Source of the DNA: Bifidobacterium asteroides DSM 20089 | GTDB lineage: Bacteria; Actinomycetota; Actinomycetes; Actinomycetales; Bifidobacteriaceae | Assembly (NCBI RefSeq): GCF_002715865.1 | Contig: NZ_CP017696.1 | Span: forward strand, 434,001-498,000 | DNA length: 64,000 nt | Direction of reading: 5' to 3' | In this document: piece by piece, positions 52,366 through 62,070 of the stretch | How the letters are laid out: the number at the start of each line of letters is the position of its first letter | Numbering within the stretch: position 1 is the first letter of the stretch | Translations under genes and position numbers: made by a program | Notes under the pieces: model-generated | Told to the model about the DNA's origin: nothing | Databases searched by the model: none | Seen by the model: the letters and a program-made list of their open reading frames with translations, nothing else

Positions 52366-53673
52366 ATGGCTCTATTGACGCCTAATGACATAAGGGAGCA
52401 TACCTTCCAGACAGTGCGGTTTAAGGAAGGCTACGACGTCGACGAGGTCGACGACTTCCTGGATCAGGTCACCGATACGGTTGAGGCCCTGGGCAAGCAG
52501 GCCATGCAAGGCAACACCGCTTCCACCCAGTCCCTGGGTACCGATGTGGCCTCACTGAACTCTAAGATTTCCGACTTGACGGCCCAGGTGCAATCCCTGC
52601 AGACGGAGAATCGGGACCTGAAGCAGGCCCAGGGATCGGCTGCGGCCCAGCAGCCGGCCGTGGATGCCCAGACCAAGCGACTTCTGGCAGAGTCCCAGAG
52701 TCAGGTCAAGACTCTGGCCTCCCAGAACGACCAGCTCAAGCGTCAGGTCGAGCAGCTGAACTCGCAGATTGACCAGCTGACCGCCCAGGCCGCTGCGGGC
52801 AACAACACCCAGGCGCTGACCAACCAATTGACGGCCATGCAAAAGGAGCGCGACCAGGCCCGTCAGCAGGTGCAGGCGCTGACCAACCAGCTCAATGCCT
52901 CCCAACAGAGCATGGCCACGGCCCGCCAGCAGATTACCCAGGCACAGAAGGTCTCTCAGGAACAGCAGCAGCGCACCGAGCAGCTGAACAAGCAGCTGGA
53001 GGAGTCCCGCAAGCGCGAGGAGCAGCTGCGTGAGCAGGTCTCCAAGGCCGAGCCCTCCACTGAAACGGGCAGTCTGCAGCGGATCGCGGGGGCCGGTGCC
53101 GAGGCAAGCAGCGAGCCCGAGAGGGCCACTGCCATGCTCACTCTGGCCATGCAGCTGCACGACCAGTACGTAGACAAGGGCAAGGCCAACGCTTCCCAGC
53201 TGGTGGCCGAGGGACACGCCCAGCATGACGACATCGTCAAGAAGGCGGAGGACTACTCCAAGAGGACCCGCGCCGAGGTGGACGAGTACTCCAAGCGCGT
53301 GCACTCCGAGGCTGATGGCTACTCACAGCGCGTACGCTCCCAGGCCGACGAGTACTCCGTCAAGACCCGTTCCGATGCCGACGCCTATTCCAAGCGCCAG
53401 CACAACCAGGCTGATGAGTACGAGACCCAGGTGCAGACCCGGGCGCAGGAGTACGACAAGAACACCCGTGACAGCGCGGATCGTTATGCCGCCGATGTCA
53501 AGAACAAGCTCATGGATCAGTCCAAGGTTCTTGAGGAGAACATCCAGGGACTCAAGCAGTTCGAGGCGGGCTACCGGAGCAAGCTGACCGAGTTCCTCAA
53601 CCAGCTGATCAACCAGATCTCGGACACCAGCAATTACCAGTCCATGGAAAAGAAGTCCGAACAGGCCCACTGA
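52366..53673 (+). CDS. DivIVA/Wag31-like polar-growth protein with 11-residue repeats
   Basis: A 435-residue coiled-coil protein. The N-terminal DivIVA domain is ALLTPNDIREHTFQTVRFKEGYDVDEVDDFLDQV (residues 2-36). Coiled coil rich in Gln fills about 60-240. The C-terminal quarter (about 290-385) is built from 11-residue units of the form DEYSKRxRSxA, repeated eight or nine times (YSKRTRAEVDE, YSKRVHSEADG, YSQRVRSQADE, YSVKTRSDADA and so on). DivIVA/Wag31 marks cell poles and recruits wall synthesis. ATG 52366 follows GGTGGAG; GTG 52354 is less likely. It lies 91 nt after yggT. Confidence 0.9.
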   Translation: MALLTPNDIREHTFQTVRFKEGYDVDEVDDFLDQVTDTVEALGKQAMQGNTASTQSLGTDVASLNSKISDLTAQVQSLQTENRDLKQAQGSAAAQQPAVDAQTKRLLAESQSQVKTLASQNDQLKRQVEQLNSQIDQLTAQAAAGNNTQALTNQLTAMQKERDQARQQVQALTNQLNASQQSMATARQQITQAQKVSQEQQQRTEQLNKQLEESRKREEQLREQVSKAEPSTETGSLQRIAGAGAEASSEPERATAMLTLAMQLHDQYVDKGKANASQLVAEGHAQHDDIVKKAEDYSKRTRAEVDEYSKRVHSEADGYSQRVRSQADEYSVKTRSDADAYSKRQHNQADEYETQVQTRAQEYDKNTRDSADRYAADVKNKLMDQSKVLEENIQGLKQFEAGYRSKLTEFLNQLINQISDTSNYQSMEKKSEQAH

Positions 53674-53685
53674 TTCCATAAGGTA

Positions 53686-54216
53686 ATGACGAAGAACACA
53701 TTTATGAGACGGCTGCGCGGGCGCGTGGCCGTCTTCGTCGCTCTGGCGGCAGTGGCCATCGCCCTGGACCAGGTGACCAAGGCCCTGGCCCTGGCTCGGC
53801 TGGGCAGCGGTGTCAGGGTGGCTCTGCCCGGGCCACTGCGTGGACTGCGACTGGTACGCAACCCCGGGGCCTCGCTTGGATTGGGGTCCGGGAGTACCTG
53901 GGTCATATCCCTGATCGCCCTGGCAGCCTGTCTGCTCATCATTGTTCTGGCTCTGCGCACCACCTCCATGGCCTGGACTTTGGTTCTTTCCCTGGCCTTC
54001 TCCGGGGCGGCAGGCAATCTGATCGACCGAGTGGCCTATGCTTCGCGCTTCCTTGATGGAGCCGTGGTCGACTTTCTGGACTACGGCTGGTCAGTGGGCA
54101 ATGTGGCCGACGTCTATCTGACCCTGGCAGGCGTGGCAGTAGTGGTGCTCCTCGTCTGCAATGTGAGGTTTACTGAACAGTCCACGATACAAGAACATGG
54201 GGGAGCAGCCAAGTGA
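53686..54216 (+). CDS. lspA: Lipoprotein signal peptidase (signal peptidase II)
   Basis: A 176-residue protease with four membrane helices that cleaves prolipoprotein signal peptides. The catalytic Asp pair lies in AGNLIDRVAY and VGNVADVYL, and LDQVTKALA and VRNPGASLGL are typical. ATG 53686 has only a weak ribosome site (AAGG); ATG 53704 is possible. The stop overlaps the GTG of rluD (GTGA). Confidence 0.93.
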   Translation: MTKNTFMRRLRGRVAVFVALAAVAIALDQVTKALALARLGSGVRVALPGPLRGLRLVRNPGASLGLGSGSTWVISLIALAACLLIIVLALRTTSMAWTLVLSLAFSGAAGNLIDRVAYASRFLDGAVVDFLDYGWSVGNVADVYLTLAGVAVVVLLVCNVRFTEQSTIQEHGGAAK

Positions 54217-55142
54217 CCCGGCTTCTTCCTGCGCCGGATGCCCTGGTGGGTCGGCGCCTGGACATGGCCCTATCCAAGATGCTGGGCCTGTCCAGGGCCA
54301 AGGCCAGCGATCTGGTGGCCCAGGGCCATGTGCGGATCATGGGCCGTCGTGTGAACAAGGCCACCACCCTGATGAGCGGCGATCTGATTGAGCTGGACGA
54401 GCCTGAGCAAGCCAAACAGGTGGAGCCGGTGGCCGAGGACATGCCTGTGGTCTACGAGGATGAGGACGTGGTCATCGTCGACAAGCCGGTAGGGGTGGCG
54501 GCACATCCCTCCATAGGCTGGACCGGCCCAACCGTTCTGGGCAGCCTCCTGCAGCGGGGCACCCACATCACCTCCATGGGGGCCCAGGGCCGTCAGGGCA
54601 TAGTCTCCCGACTGGATGCGGGCACCAGCGGCCTCATGCTGGTCTGCAAGTCCGACCTGGCCTACAAGGAGATGCGCCGACAGTTCGCCCGACATGAGGT
54701 GGTCAAGATCTACCACGCCCTGGTCCAGGGCAATCTGACCGAGGACAAGGCCACCATCGAAGCCCCCATCGGCCGGGCCCGGGTCTCGGACTTCCGCTTC
54801 ACGGTCACGCCTGCAGGCAAGGAGGCCATCACCCACTGGGATGTGCTGGAACGCTTCGGATCGGCCACACTGGTCAGCGTCAATCTGGAGACCGGGCGCA
54901 CCCATCAGATACGCGTGCACTTCTCCTCCATAGGCCATCCCCTGGTGGGCGATCACATGTATGGGGCCAACCCCGACCTGGCGGACAGGCTGGGCCTGAA
55001 GCGGCAGTGGTTGCACGCCATGCGGCTGGAATTCCGCCATCCCCGAACCAAGATCTGGACCAAGGTGGTCTCCTCCTACCCCGCTGATCTGCGCAGATCC
55101 CTGCAGATCGAGCGTCAGAGCGCCACTGGTATACGCAGCTAG
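54213..55142 (+). CDS. rluD: Pseudouridine synthase, RluD family
   Basis: A 309-residue RluA/RluD-type enzyme for 23S rRNA pseudouridines. An N-terminal S4 domain (GRRLDMALSKMLGLSRAKASDLV) is followed by the catalytic domain: VVYEDEDVVIVDKPVGVAAHPS, the catalytic Asp in SRLDAGTSGLML, and LETGRTHQIRVHFSSIGHPLVGD. GTG 54213 overlaps lspA, so the pair is translationally coupled. Confidence 0.93.
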   Translation: MTRLLPAPDALVGRRLDMALSKMLGLSRAKASDLVAQGHVRIMGRRVNKATTLMSGDLIELDEPEQAKQVEPVAEDMPVVYEDEDVVIVDKPVGVAAHPSIGWTGPTVLGSLLQRGTHITSMGAQGRQGIVSRLDAGTSGLMLVCKSDLAYKEMRRQFARHEVVKIYHALVQGNLTEDKATIEAPIGRARVSDFRFTVTPAGKEAITHWDVLERFGSATLVSVNLETGRTHQIRVHFSSIGHPLVGDHMYGANPDLADRLGLKRQWLHAMRLEFRHPRTKIWTKVVSSYPADLRRSLQIERQSATGIRS

Positions 55143-55185
55143 CGGACTCCGGCGATTCGGCCAGGGGCCTGGGTAAGTTGGAGAT

Positions 55186-58100
55186 ATGTCCTCAACCCGG
55201 TCAGACTTCGTTCACCTTCACACCCACACCCACTATTCCACCCTGGACGGGGCCAGCAGGATCCCCGACCTGGTTGCCGAGGTGGGACGGCTGGGGCAGC
55301 CTGCCGTGGCCATTACCGACCACGGCAACATGCACGGGGCCTATGAGCTTTGGCGCACGGCCGTGGATGCCGACATCAAGCCCATCATCGGCATCGAGGC
55401 CTACGTGACCCCAGAGACGGCCCGCCAGGACAAGAGCCGGGTCCACTGGGGAACCGACGAGCAGCGTTCCGACGATGTCTCCGGCGGCGGCTTCATCACC
55501 CACATGACCCTTTGGGCCAGCGACGACACGGGCCTGGTCAACCTGATCAAGGCCTCCTCGGTGGCCAACCTGGAGGGCCTGGTCGGCAAGTGGCCCCGCA
55601 TGGACAAGGATCTGCTGTCCACCTACCACAAGGGGGTCATCGCCACCACCGGCTGTCCCTCGGGCATCGTCCAGACCAGGCTGAGGCTGGGCCAGTTCGA
55701 TGAAGCCCTGCGGGCCGCCGGGGAGTTCCAGGACATCTTCGGCAAGGAGAACTACTACGTGGAGCTGATGGACCACGGGCTGGAGATCGAGCATAGGGTG
55801 ACCAAGGATCTGCTGGAGATCGCCCGTCGTCTGGATGCCCCCCTGGTGGCCACCAACGACTCGCACTATGTGCGCAAGGAGGACGCCTCGGCCCAGGATG
55901 CCCTGCTCTGCATCAACTCGGGATCCCGACTGACCGACCCCGGTCGCTTCAAGTTCGACGGTAGCGGCTACTACATCCGCTCCGCCCAGGAGATGCGCGA
56001 GATTTTCAAGGAGTTCCCCGAAGCCTGCGACAACACCCTGGAGATCGCGGAACGATGCAACGTCATGTTCGACGACCATGAGGACGGGGCCTTCATGCCC
56101 CGGTTCGACTGCCCGGAGGGTTGGGACGAGACCTCCCTCTTCCTGAAGAAGGTGGACGAGGGGCTGAAGAACCGCTACCCGGACGGGGTGCCCGAGAAGG
56201 TCTCCCACCAGGCCGACTACGAGTGCGGGGTCATCTGCCAGATGCAGTTCACCGGATACTTTTTGGTGGTGGCCGATTACATCAACTGGGCCAAGAACCA
56301 CGGGATCATGGTGGGGCCGGGCCGTGGATCGGCGGCAGGATCCATGGTGGCCTATGCCATGGGCATCACCGAGCTGGACCCGCTCAAGCACGGCCTGATC
56401 TTCGAACGCTTCCTCAACCCCGAGCGCGTCTCCCTGCCCGATATCGACGTGGATTTCGACCCGGAGGGGCGCATGAAGGTCCTGGACTACGTGGGCCGCA
56501 AGTACGGTTCAGACAAGGTGGCCCAGTGCGTGACCTATGGCACCATCAAGACCAAGCAGGCCCTCAAGGACTCCGCCAGGATCATGGACTACGAGTACTC
56601 CGTGGGCGACCAGGTGACCAAGGCCCTGCCGCCTACGGTCAACGGCAAGGACATGAGCCTCAAGGAGATCTTCGATCCCCAGTCCAAGCGCTATCCGGAG
56701 GCCAAGGAGTTCCGCGACCTGTACGAGTCCAACCCGGATGTCAAGCGGATCACCGAGGAGGCCAAGGGCATCGAGGGCATCATCCGCCAGACCGGTGTGC
56801 ACGCCTGCGCCACCATCATGGCCTCCAACCCCATCACCAATACCTCGCCCTTGATGGAGCGCACCGACGGCACAGTGACCACGACCTTCGAGTACCACAC
56901 CTGCGAAACTCTGGGGCTGGTCAAGATGGACTTCCTGGGGCTGTCCAACCTCACGGTCATCAGGGACACGGTCACCAACATCAAGCGCAACGGCAAGGAG
57001 CCCATCAGCATCGAGAAGGTCCCCCTGGACGACAAGGAGACCTACCAGCTGCTGTCCCGGGGCGACACCCTGGGCGTCTTCCAGCTCGATGGTGACGGCA
57101 TGCGATCCCTGCTGCGCATGCTCAAGCCCGATAACTTCAACGACATCTCCGCCCTGATCGCCCTCTACAGGCCGGGGCCCATGGATATGAACTCGCACAT
57201 CAACTATGCCAAGCGCAAGAACGGGCTGCAGAAGATCGAGCCCATCCATCCGGAGGTGGCCAAGCCCCTGGCGGGCGTGCTCGATGAGACCTACGGCCTG
57301 ATCGTCTACCAGGAGCAGGTCCAGTCCGCAGCCCGAATTCTGGCCGGCTACTCCCTGGGTCGAGCCGATGTGCTGCGAAGGGCCATGGGCAAGAAGAAGC
57401 CTGACGTCCTGGCCAAGGAGCAGGTTCCCTTCTTCGAGGGTATGAAGGAGCACGGCTACTCCCAGGAGGCGGCCCAAGCGGTCTGGGATGTCCTGGTGCC
57501 CTTCTCCGGCTACGCCTTCAACAAGGCGCACTCCGCGGCCTATGCTCTGATCGCATATTGGACCGCTTATCTCAAGACCCACTATCCAGTGGAGTTCATG
57601 GCCGCCCTGCTGCAGAACGAGCGGACCAACAAGGACAAGACAGCCCTCTATCTGGGCGAGGCCAGGAGGATGGGCATCCGCATCCTGGCGCCTGACATCA
57701 ACGAGTCCGTTGCCGAGTACTCCGCTGTCGGCGACGTTGTCCGCTTCGGCCTGGGAGCCATTCGCAATGTGGGCGACAAGGTGGTGGCGGACATCATCAA
57801 GGAGCGCCAGGGGCCCCGGGGTAAGTACGTCAACTTCATGGACTTCGTCAAGAGGGTGCCTATGGAGGTGCTCAACAAGCGAACCGTGGAATCCCTGATC
57901 AAGGGTGGTGCCTTCGACGGTATCGACCCCAACCGGAGGGCCCTCTTCCAGATCCACGACGAGGCAGTCGACCAGGTCATGCCCATCAAACGCAAGCAGG
58001 CCGAGGGCCAGTTCGACCTCTTCGCCGACGCCGATGACGATGAACCCCAGCAGGATGCCTTGGGCGATGCCCAGGTGACCGTGCCCGACATCGACGAGTG

Positions 58101-58743
58101 GGACAAGTCCACCAAACTCAACTTCGAGCGGCAGATGCTGGGCCTGTATGTGTCCGACCATCCACTGAGCGGCATGACCTCGGTTCTGGCCGGCATGCGC
58201 GACATGTCCATCGCCCAGCTGCTCAACCGGTCTAACAGCATGGACGGCAAGGCGGTGACCCTGGCCGGGCTGGTCACTGCTGTGGACCGCCGGGTCTCCA
58301 AGAAGGGCAACCCGTGGGCCATCGTCACCATCGAGGACCTGGAGAGCTCCATCCAATGCATGTTCTTCGGCAAGGTCTACGACGCCCACTCCGACGACCT
58401 GGCCCTGGACTCGGTCATCCGGGTGAGGGGAGTGGTCGAGCTTCGTGACGAGGCCACCAACATCCGCGTCAATGATATGGAGGTGCCCGTCCTGGAGTCG
58501 GCGGACGAGCGGCCACTGACCATCACCCTGCCCAGGCAGGCCCTGGATAGGGGGCACATGGAGCGGCTGGCCCGGATACTCAAGTCCCACCCCGGCTACT
58601 GCCAGGTCCGTCTGGCCGTCACCGACGACCGCGGGAACGTGCGTCTGCTGACCTTTGGCGACGGATTCCGCACCAGGCACGACACCTCCATGATGGCCGA
58701 GATCAAGTCGGTCTTCGGACCCTCCTGCCTACCGTCGGCCTAG
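55186..58743 (+). CDS. dnaE: DNA polymerase III alpha subunit
   Basis: A 1185-residue replicative polymerase of the DnaE1 type. The N-terminal PHP domain begins FVHLHTHTHYSTLDGAS. The polymerase core holds GPGRGSAAGSMVAYA and the catalytic Asp pair in LPDIDVDFDPEGR, then FQLDGDGMRSLL. Tandem HhH and an OB-fold (GKAVTLAGLVTAV to about 1080) follow. The beta-clamp motif lies near NFDLF-like EGQFDLFADA. TAAGTT at 55174-55179 lies 6 nt before ATG 55186, a leaderless-type start. No intrinsic terminator is clear before hisD. Confidence 0.96.
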   Translation: MSSTRSDFVHLHTHTHYSTLDGASRIPDLVAEVGRLGQPAVAITDHGNMHGAYELWRTAVDADIKPIIGIEAYVTPETARQDKSRVHWGTDEQRSDDVSGGGFITHMTLWASDDTGLVNLIKASSVANLEGLVGKWPRMDKDLLSTYHKGVIATTGCPSGIVQTRLRLGQFDEALRAAGEFQDIFGKENYYVELMDHGLEIEHRVTKDLLEIARRLDAPLVATNDSHYVRKEDASAQDALLCINSGSRLTDPGRFKFDGSGYYIRSAQEMREIFKEFPEACDNTLEIAERCNVMFDDHEDGAFMPRFDCPEGWDETSLFLKKVDEGLKNRYPDGVPEKVSHQADYECGVICQMQFTGYFLVVADYINWAKNHGIMVGPGRGSAAGSMVAYAMGITELDPLKHGLIFERFLNPERVSLPDIDVDFDPEGRMKVLDYVGRKYGSDKVAQCVTYGTIKTKQALKDSARIMDYEYSVGDQVTKALPPTVNGKDMSLKEIFDPQSKRYPEAKEFRDLYESNPDVKRITEEAKGIEGIIRQTGVHACATIMASNPITNTSPLMERTDGTVTTTFEYHTCETLGLVKMDFLGLSNLTVIRDTVTNIKRNGKEPISIEKVPLDDKETYQLLSRGDTLGVFQLDGDGMRSLLRMLKPDNFNDISALIALYRPGPMDMNSHINYAKRKNGLQKIEPIHPEVAKPLAGVLDETYGLIVYQEQVQSAARILAGYSLGRADVLRRAMGKKKPDVLAKEQVPFFEGMKEHGYSQEAAQAVWDVLVPFSGYAFNKAHSAAYALIAYWTAYLKTHYPVEFMAALLQNERTNKDKTALYLGEARRMGIRILAPDINESVAEYSAVGDVVRFGLGAIRNVGDKVVADIIKERQGPRGKYVNFMDFVKRVPMEVLNKRTVESLIKGGAFDGIDPNRRALFQIHDEAVDQVMPIKRKQAEGQFDLFADADDDEPQQDALGDAQVTVPDIDEWDKSTKLNFERQMLGLYVSDHPLSGMTSVLAGMRDMSIAQLLNRSNSMDGKAVTLAGLVTAVDRRVSKKGNPWAIVTIEDLESSIQCMFFGKVYDAHSDDLALDSVIRVRGVVELRDEATNIRVNDMEVPVLESADERPLTITLPRQALDRGHMERLARILKSHPGYCQVRLAVTDDRGNVRLLTFGDGFRTRHDTSMMAEIKSVFGPSCLPSA

Positions 58744-58813
58744 GACGCGCCCGGACCCGTCTCACCATTTGGGACGGTGGTGGGTCGCTGGCTTTGGCGA
58801 CATAAAAGTTCAC

Positions 58814-58819
58814 TACCAT
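58814..58819 (+). promoter_or_regulatory. -10 of the his operon
   Basis: TACCAT stands 6 nt before ATG 58826. No good -35 at 17 nt and no Shine-Dalgarno is seen. No leader peptide rich in His codons and no attenuator is visible in the 82-nt gap. Confidence 0.45.
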
Positions 58820-58825
58820 CGAAGT

Positions 58826-60223
58826 ATGTCAAAGCTCATGATGAGAACCATGGATCTGCGCGGGAAAACCATGTCCCGCGCCCAACTCCTCGCCGCCATG
58901 CCCCGAGCCGATATGGGTACCCGGGAGGCCAGCGCCCAGGTGCAGCCCATACTGGACCAGGTGCGTGAACATGGGGCGGCGGCCCTGCGCGACCTGGAGG
59001 AGAAGTTCGACCATGTGCGTCCTCATGATCTGAGGGTTCCGGCATCGGCCATGCAGGAGGCCCTGGAGCAGCTGGATCCCAAGGTCAGGGCGGCAATAGA
59101 GGAGTCCGTTACCCGCATCCGCAAGGTCTGCACCACACAGGTGCCCAAGCCCATGGCCACCGACCTGGCACCCGGCGCCCGGGTCAGCGAGCGGTGGATT
59201 CCGATCGAGCGCGTAGGCCTCTATGTGCCGGGAGGCAAGGCCCTATATCCTTCCTCGGTCATCATGAACGCGGTGCCCGCCCAGATTGCCGGCGTTGATT
59301 CCCTGGCCGTGGCCACTCCGCCCGCATCCGACGACCCTCGGGGTCTGCCGGCGGCCATCATCCTGGCCACCTGCGCCATCCTGGGAGTGGATGAGGTCTA
59401 TGCCGTGGGCGGCGCCCAGGCCGTAGCCATGTTCGCATACGGGGCCAGGGGATCCGAGCCCCAGGACGGGGAGATTCTCTGTGACCCGGTCGACAAGATC
59501 ACGGGCCCTGGCAACATTTTTGTGGCGACAGCCAAGCAGATGGTCTCCGGCATGGTAGGAATTGACGCCGTGGCCGGACCCACGGAAATCGCCATTCTTG
59601 CCGACGGGCAGGCCAACCCCGACTGGGTGGCGGCAGACCTGATCGGACAGGCCGAGCATGACGAGCTGGCCGGCTCGGTGCTGATCACCGACAGCCCGGA
59701 ACTGGCCAAGGGCGTTCAGGAGGCCCTGGGGCGCAGGGTGCCTCGGACCGAGCATGCCGACCGGGTGCGCACCTCCCTGGGCGGCAATCAGTCGGGAATC
59801 ATTCTGACCGACGGGATCGACCAGTCCATCGACGTGGCAAATGCCTATGCCGCCGAGCATCTTGAGGTTCAGGCGGCCGATCCCGATGCTGTCATCGACC
59901 GAATTCGAAACGCTGGCGCCATCTTCCGCGGTCCTTACTCTCCTGTACCCCTGGGCGACTACATGTCCGGGTCAAACCACGTCCTGCCTACCGGCGGCAC
60001 AGCCCGGTTCGACGTGGCCCTGGGCGTCCACACCTTCATGAAGCCTGTCGAAGTCATCGAGTATGGCAAGGAAGGGCTTAAGCCCATCGCAGCCAAGATC
60101 AACGATTTCGCCGTATCCGAGGATCTGCCCGCCCATGGCGAGTGCATCCTGAGCCGGTTCCTGGACGACCCCTACGACAAGGCCGACCTGGAAGCCAACG
60201 AGGAGAAAGCCGGTTTGCTGTGA
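58826..60223 (+). CDS. hisD: Histidinol dehydrogenase
   Basis: A 465-residue zinc enzyme catalysing the last two steps of histidine synthesis. ERVGLYVPGGKALYPSSVIMNAVPAQIAGV, AYGARGSEP, the GPGNIFVATAKQMV signature, GPTEIAILAD and the catalytic Glu-His pair in YAAEHLEVQ are present. ATG 58826 follows TACCAT by 6 nt; the extension to 58769 is not conserved in pattern. The stop overlaps hisC GTG (GTGA). Confidence 0.96.
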   Translation: MSKLMMRTMDLRGKTMSRAQLLAAMPRADMGTREASAQVQPILDQVREHGAAALRDLEEKFDHVRPHDLRVPASAMQEALEQLDPKVRAAIEESVTRIRKVCTTQVPKPMATDLAPGARVSERWIPIERVGLYVPGGKALYPSSVIMNAVPAQIAGVDSLAVATPPASDDPRGLPAAIILATCAILGVDEVYAVGGAQAVAMFAYGARGSEPQDGEILCDPVDKITGPGNIFVATAKQMVSGMVGIDAVAGPTEIAILADGQANPDWVAADLIGQAEHDELAGSVLITDSPELAKGVQEALGRRVPRTEHADRVRTSLGGNQSGIILTDGIDQSIDVANAYAAEHLEVQAADPDAVIDRIRNAGAIFRGPYSPVPLGDYMSGSNHVLPTGGTARFDVALGVHTFMKPVEVIEYGKEGLKPIAAKINDFAVSEDLPAHGECILSRFLDDPYDKADLEANEEKAGLL

Positions 60224-61368
60224 GTGCCGTACCAGCAGATCTTCCGCTCCGTACCGACCTGGTGGGTGAAGAACCCTATGGCGCCCCCCAGCTGGATGTC
60301 CCGGTCTGCCTGAACGTCAACGAAAACCCCTACCCCCTGGACCAGGAGGTGGTCGATGCCATCTGCCAGCGTGTCCGCCAGGCGGCCCCCGGCCTCAACC
60401 GCTATCCGGACAGGGAACATGAGGACCTGCGGCGGGCTCTGGCTGTCTACCTGAACAGGGAGTCTGGTACCTCGCTCCCACCCGAGCAAATCTGGGCGGC
60501 CAACGGATCCAATGAGATCATGCTCCAGCTCTTCCAGGCCTTCGGCGGACCGGGTAGGATCGCCTTGGGCTGCGACCCTACCTATTCCATGTATCCCGAG
60601 TATGCCCGGGACACCTTCACCGACTGGGAGCTGGCCCACCGGTTGCCCGATTTCAGCCTGGACATGGATAAAACCATCAAGCGCATCAAGGAGCTGGGGC
60701 CCGCCATGGTCCTGGTGACCAGTCCCAACAATCCCACGGGGACGCCCCTGCCCATGGATCAGCTGACCAGGCTCCTGGAGGTCTGCTCTCAGGTCCCTGT
60801 GGCGGGCGCGGACCCGTCCGCCCGGCCCATCGTGGTCGTGGATGAGGCCTACATCGAGTTTCGGGACCCGGGCACGCCCTCGGCGGTCAGCCTGATCGGT
60901 CAGTACGACCACCTGGCAGTCAGCAGGACCATGTCCAAGGCCTTCGCCTTCGCCGGCGCCAGGGTGGGTTACCTGGCTGCATCCCAGGGAATAGTAGACG
61001 CGGTCCGCATCGTCCGGCTGCCCTACCATCTGAGTGCACTGACCCAGGCTGCGGCCCTGGCTGCCTTGGAGCACACGGACCTCCAACTGGCTCGGGTCGA
61101 TAAGCTTCGCCAGACCCGTCGGGAAACCGCCGAGTGGCTGGCTGGGCAGAAGTTCCACGGCCGGCCCCTGACCGTGGTCCCCTCGGCCTCCAACTTCATC
61201 CTCTTCGGGACCTTCCCCGACCGGGATGCCGTCTTCGAGGCCATGAAGGATGAAGGCGTGCTGATCCGGGCCGTGGGTCCCCAAGGCTACCTGAGGGTCT
61301 GCATGGGCACGGACTCGGAGATGGAGCGATTCCGCCAAACCCTGGTCCATGTCCTCAAGCGGTTCTAG
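60220..61368 (+). CDS. hisC: Histidinol-phosphate aminotransferase
   Basis: A 382-residue PLP enzyme. NVNENPYPL at the N-terminus, NGSNEIMLQLFQAFGGPG, SPNNPTGTPLP, VVVDEAYIEF and the PLP lysine in SRTMSKAFAFAGARVGY are all canonical. GTG 60220 overlaps the hisD stop, so the genes are translationally coupled. An ATG at 60142 would lie inside hisD and is rejected. Confidence 0.96.
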   Translation: MSAVPADLPLRTDLVGEEPYGAPQLDVPVCLNVNENPYPLDQEVVDAICQRVRQAAPGLNRYPDREHEDLRRALAVYLNRESGTSLPPEQIWAANGSNEIMLQLFQAFGGPGRIALGCDPTYSMYPEYARDTFTDWELAHRLPDFSLDMDKTIKRIKELGPAMVLVTSPNNPTGTPLPMDQLTRLLEVCSQVPVAGADPSARPIVVVDEAYIEFRDPGTPSAVSLIGQYDHLAVSRTMSKAFAFAGARVGYLAASQGIVDAVRIVRLPYHLSALTQAAALAALEHTDLQLARVDKLRQTRRETAEWLAGQKFHGRPLTVVPSASNFILFGTFPDRDAVFEAMKDEGVLIRAVGPQGYLRVCMGTDSEMERFRQTLVHVLKRF

Positions 61369-61467
61369 CAGGATGCAGACCAGCGGGACGGCTATGCTGG
61401 TGGTCTAGACGCTGCGCAGAAGACACAGTGCTTACTGGAGTGCGCGGCAGAAAGCGGAGGAGCAGCA

Positions 61468-62070
61468 ATGGCAGGCAGAACAGCCACCATCACCCGCCAG
61501 ACCAGTGAGTCCAAGGTGAGCCTGAGTCTGGATCTGGATGGCAGCGGGGTGACCGACATCGACACCTCGGTGCCCTTCTATGACCATATGATGACGGCCC
61601 TGGGCAGGCATTCCCTGATTGACCTGACCATCAAGGCCAGCGGGGACACCCAGATCGACGTCCATCACACGGTCGAGGACGTGGCCATCGTCTTTGGCGA
61701 GGCCCTGGCCCAGGCCCTGGGGGACAAGCGGGGCATCAAGCGCTTCGCCGACGCCACCGTCCCCCTGGACGAGGCCCTGGCCAGAGCCGTGGTCGACATT
61801 TCGGGCAGGCCCTATGCGGTCTGCACCGGTGAGCCTGAGGGGTTCCAGTACGCCATGATCGGCGGGCACTTCACCGGTTCCTTGGTCAGGCACGTCATGG
61901 AGTCCATCGCCATGCATGCCGGCATCTGCCTGCACCTGGCCCTCCTGTCGGGCAGGGATCCGCACCACATCGCCGAGGCTGAATTCAAGGCCCTGGCCCG
62001 GGCTCTGCGCTTCGCAGTGGAGCCTGATCCCAGGGTCAAGGGCATCCCCAGCACCAAGGGGTCGCTATGA
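61468..62070 (+). CDS. hisB: Imidazoleglycerol-phosphate dehydratase
   Basis: A 200-residue manganese enzyme of the single-function actinobacterial type (no phosphatase domain). [52 protein letters not shown] and [15 protein letters not shown] supply the metal His/Glu residues. GAGGAG precedes ATG 61468. The 99-nt gap after hisC has no terminator. Its stop overlaps the next gene (ATGA). Confidence 0.96.
   Translation: MAGRTATITRQTSESKVSLSLDLDGSGVTDIDTSVPFYDHMMTALGRHSLIDLTIKASGDTQIDVHHTVEDVAIVFGEALAQALGDKRGIKRFADATVPLDEALARAVVDISGRPYAVCTGEPEGFQYAMIGGHFTGSLVRHVMESIAMHAGICLHLALLSGRDPHHIAEAEFKALARALRFAVEPDPRVKGIPSTKGSL

Noticed and set aside
53254-53480. Possible CRISPR-like or DNA tandem repeat
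   Set aside because: The periodicity (33 nt) comes from the 11-residue protein repeats in DivIVA; there are no spacers and the copies are degenerate at DNA level.
56509-58680. 723-codon open frame on the minus strand
   Set aside because: It lies wholly inside dnaE and is a product of the high G+C third-position pattern; its translation is Gly/Val/Leu/His-rich without domain motifs.
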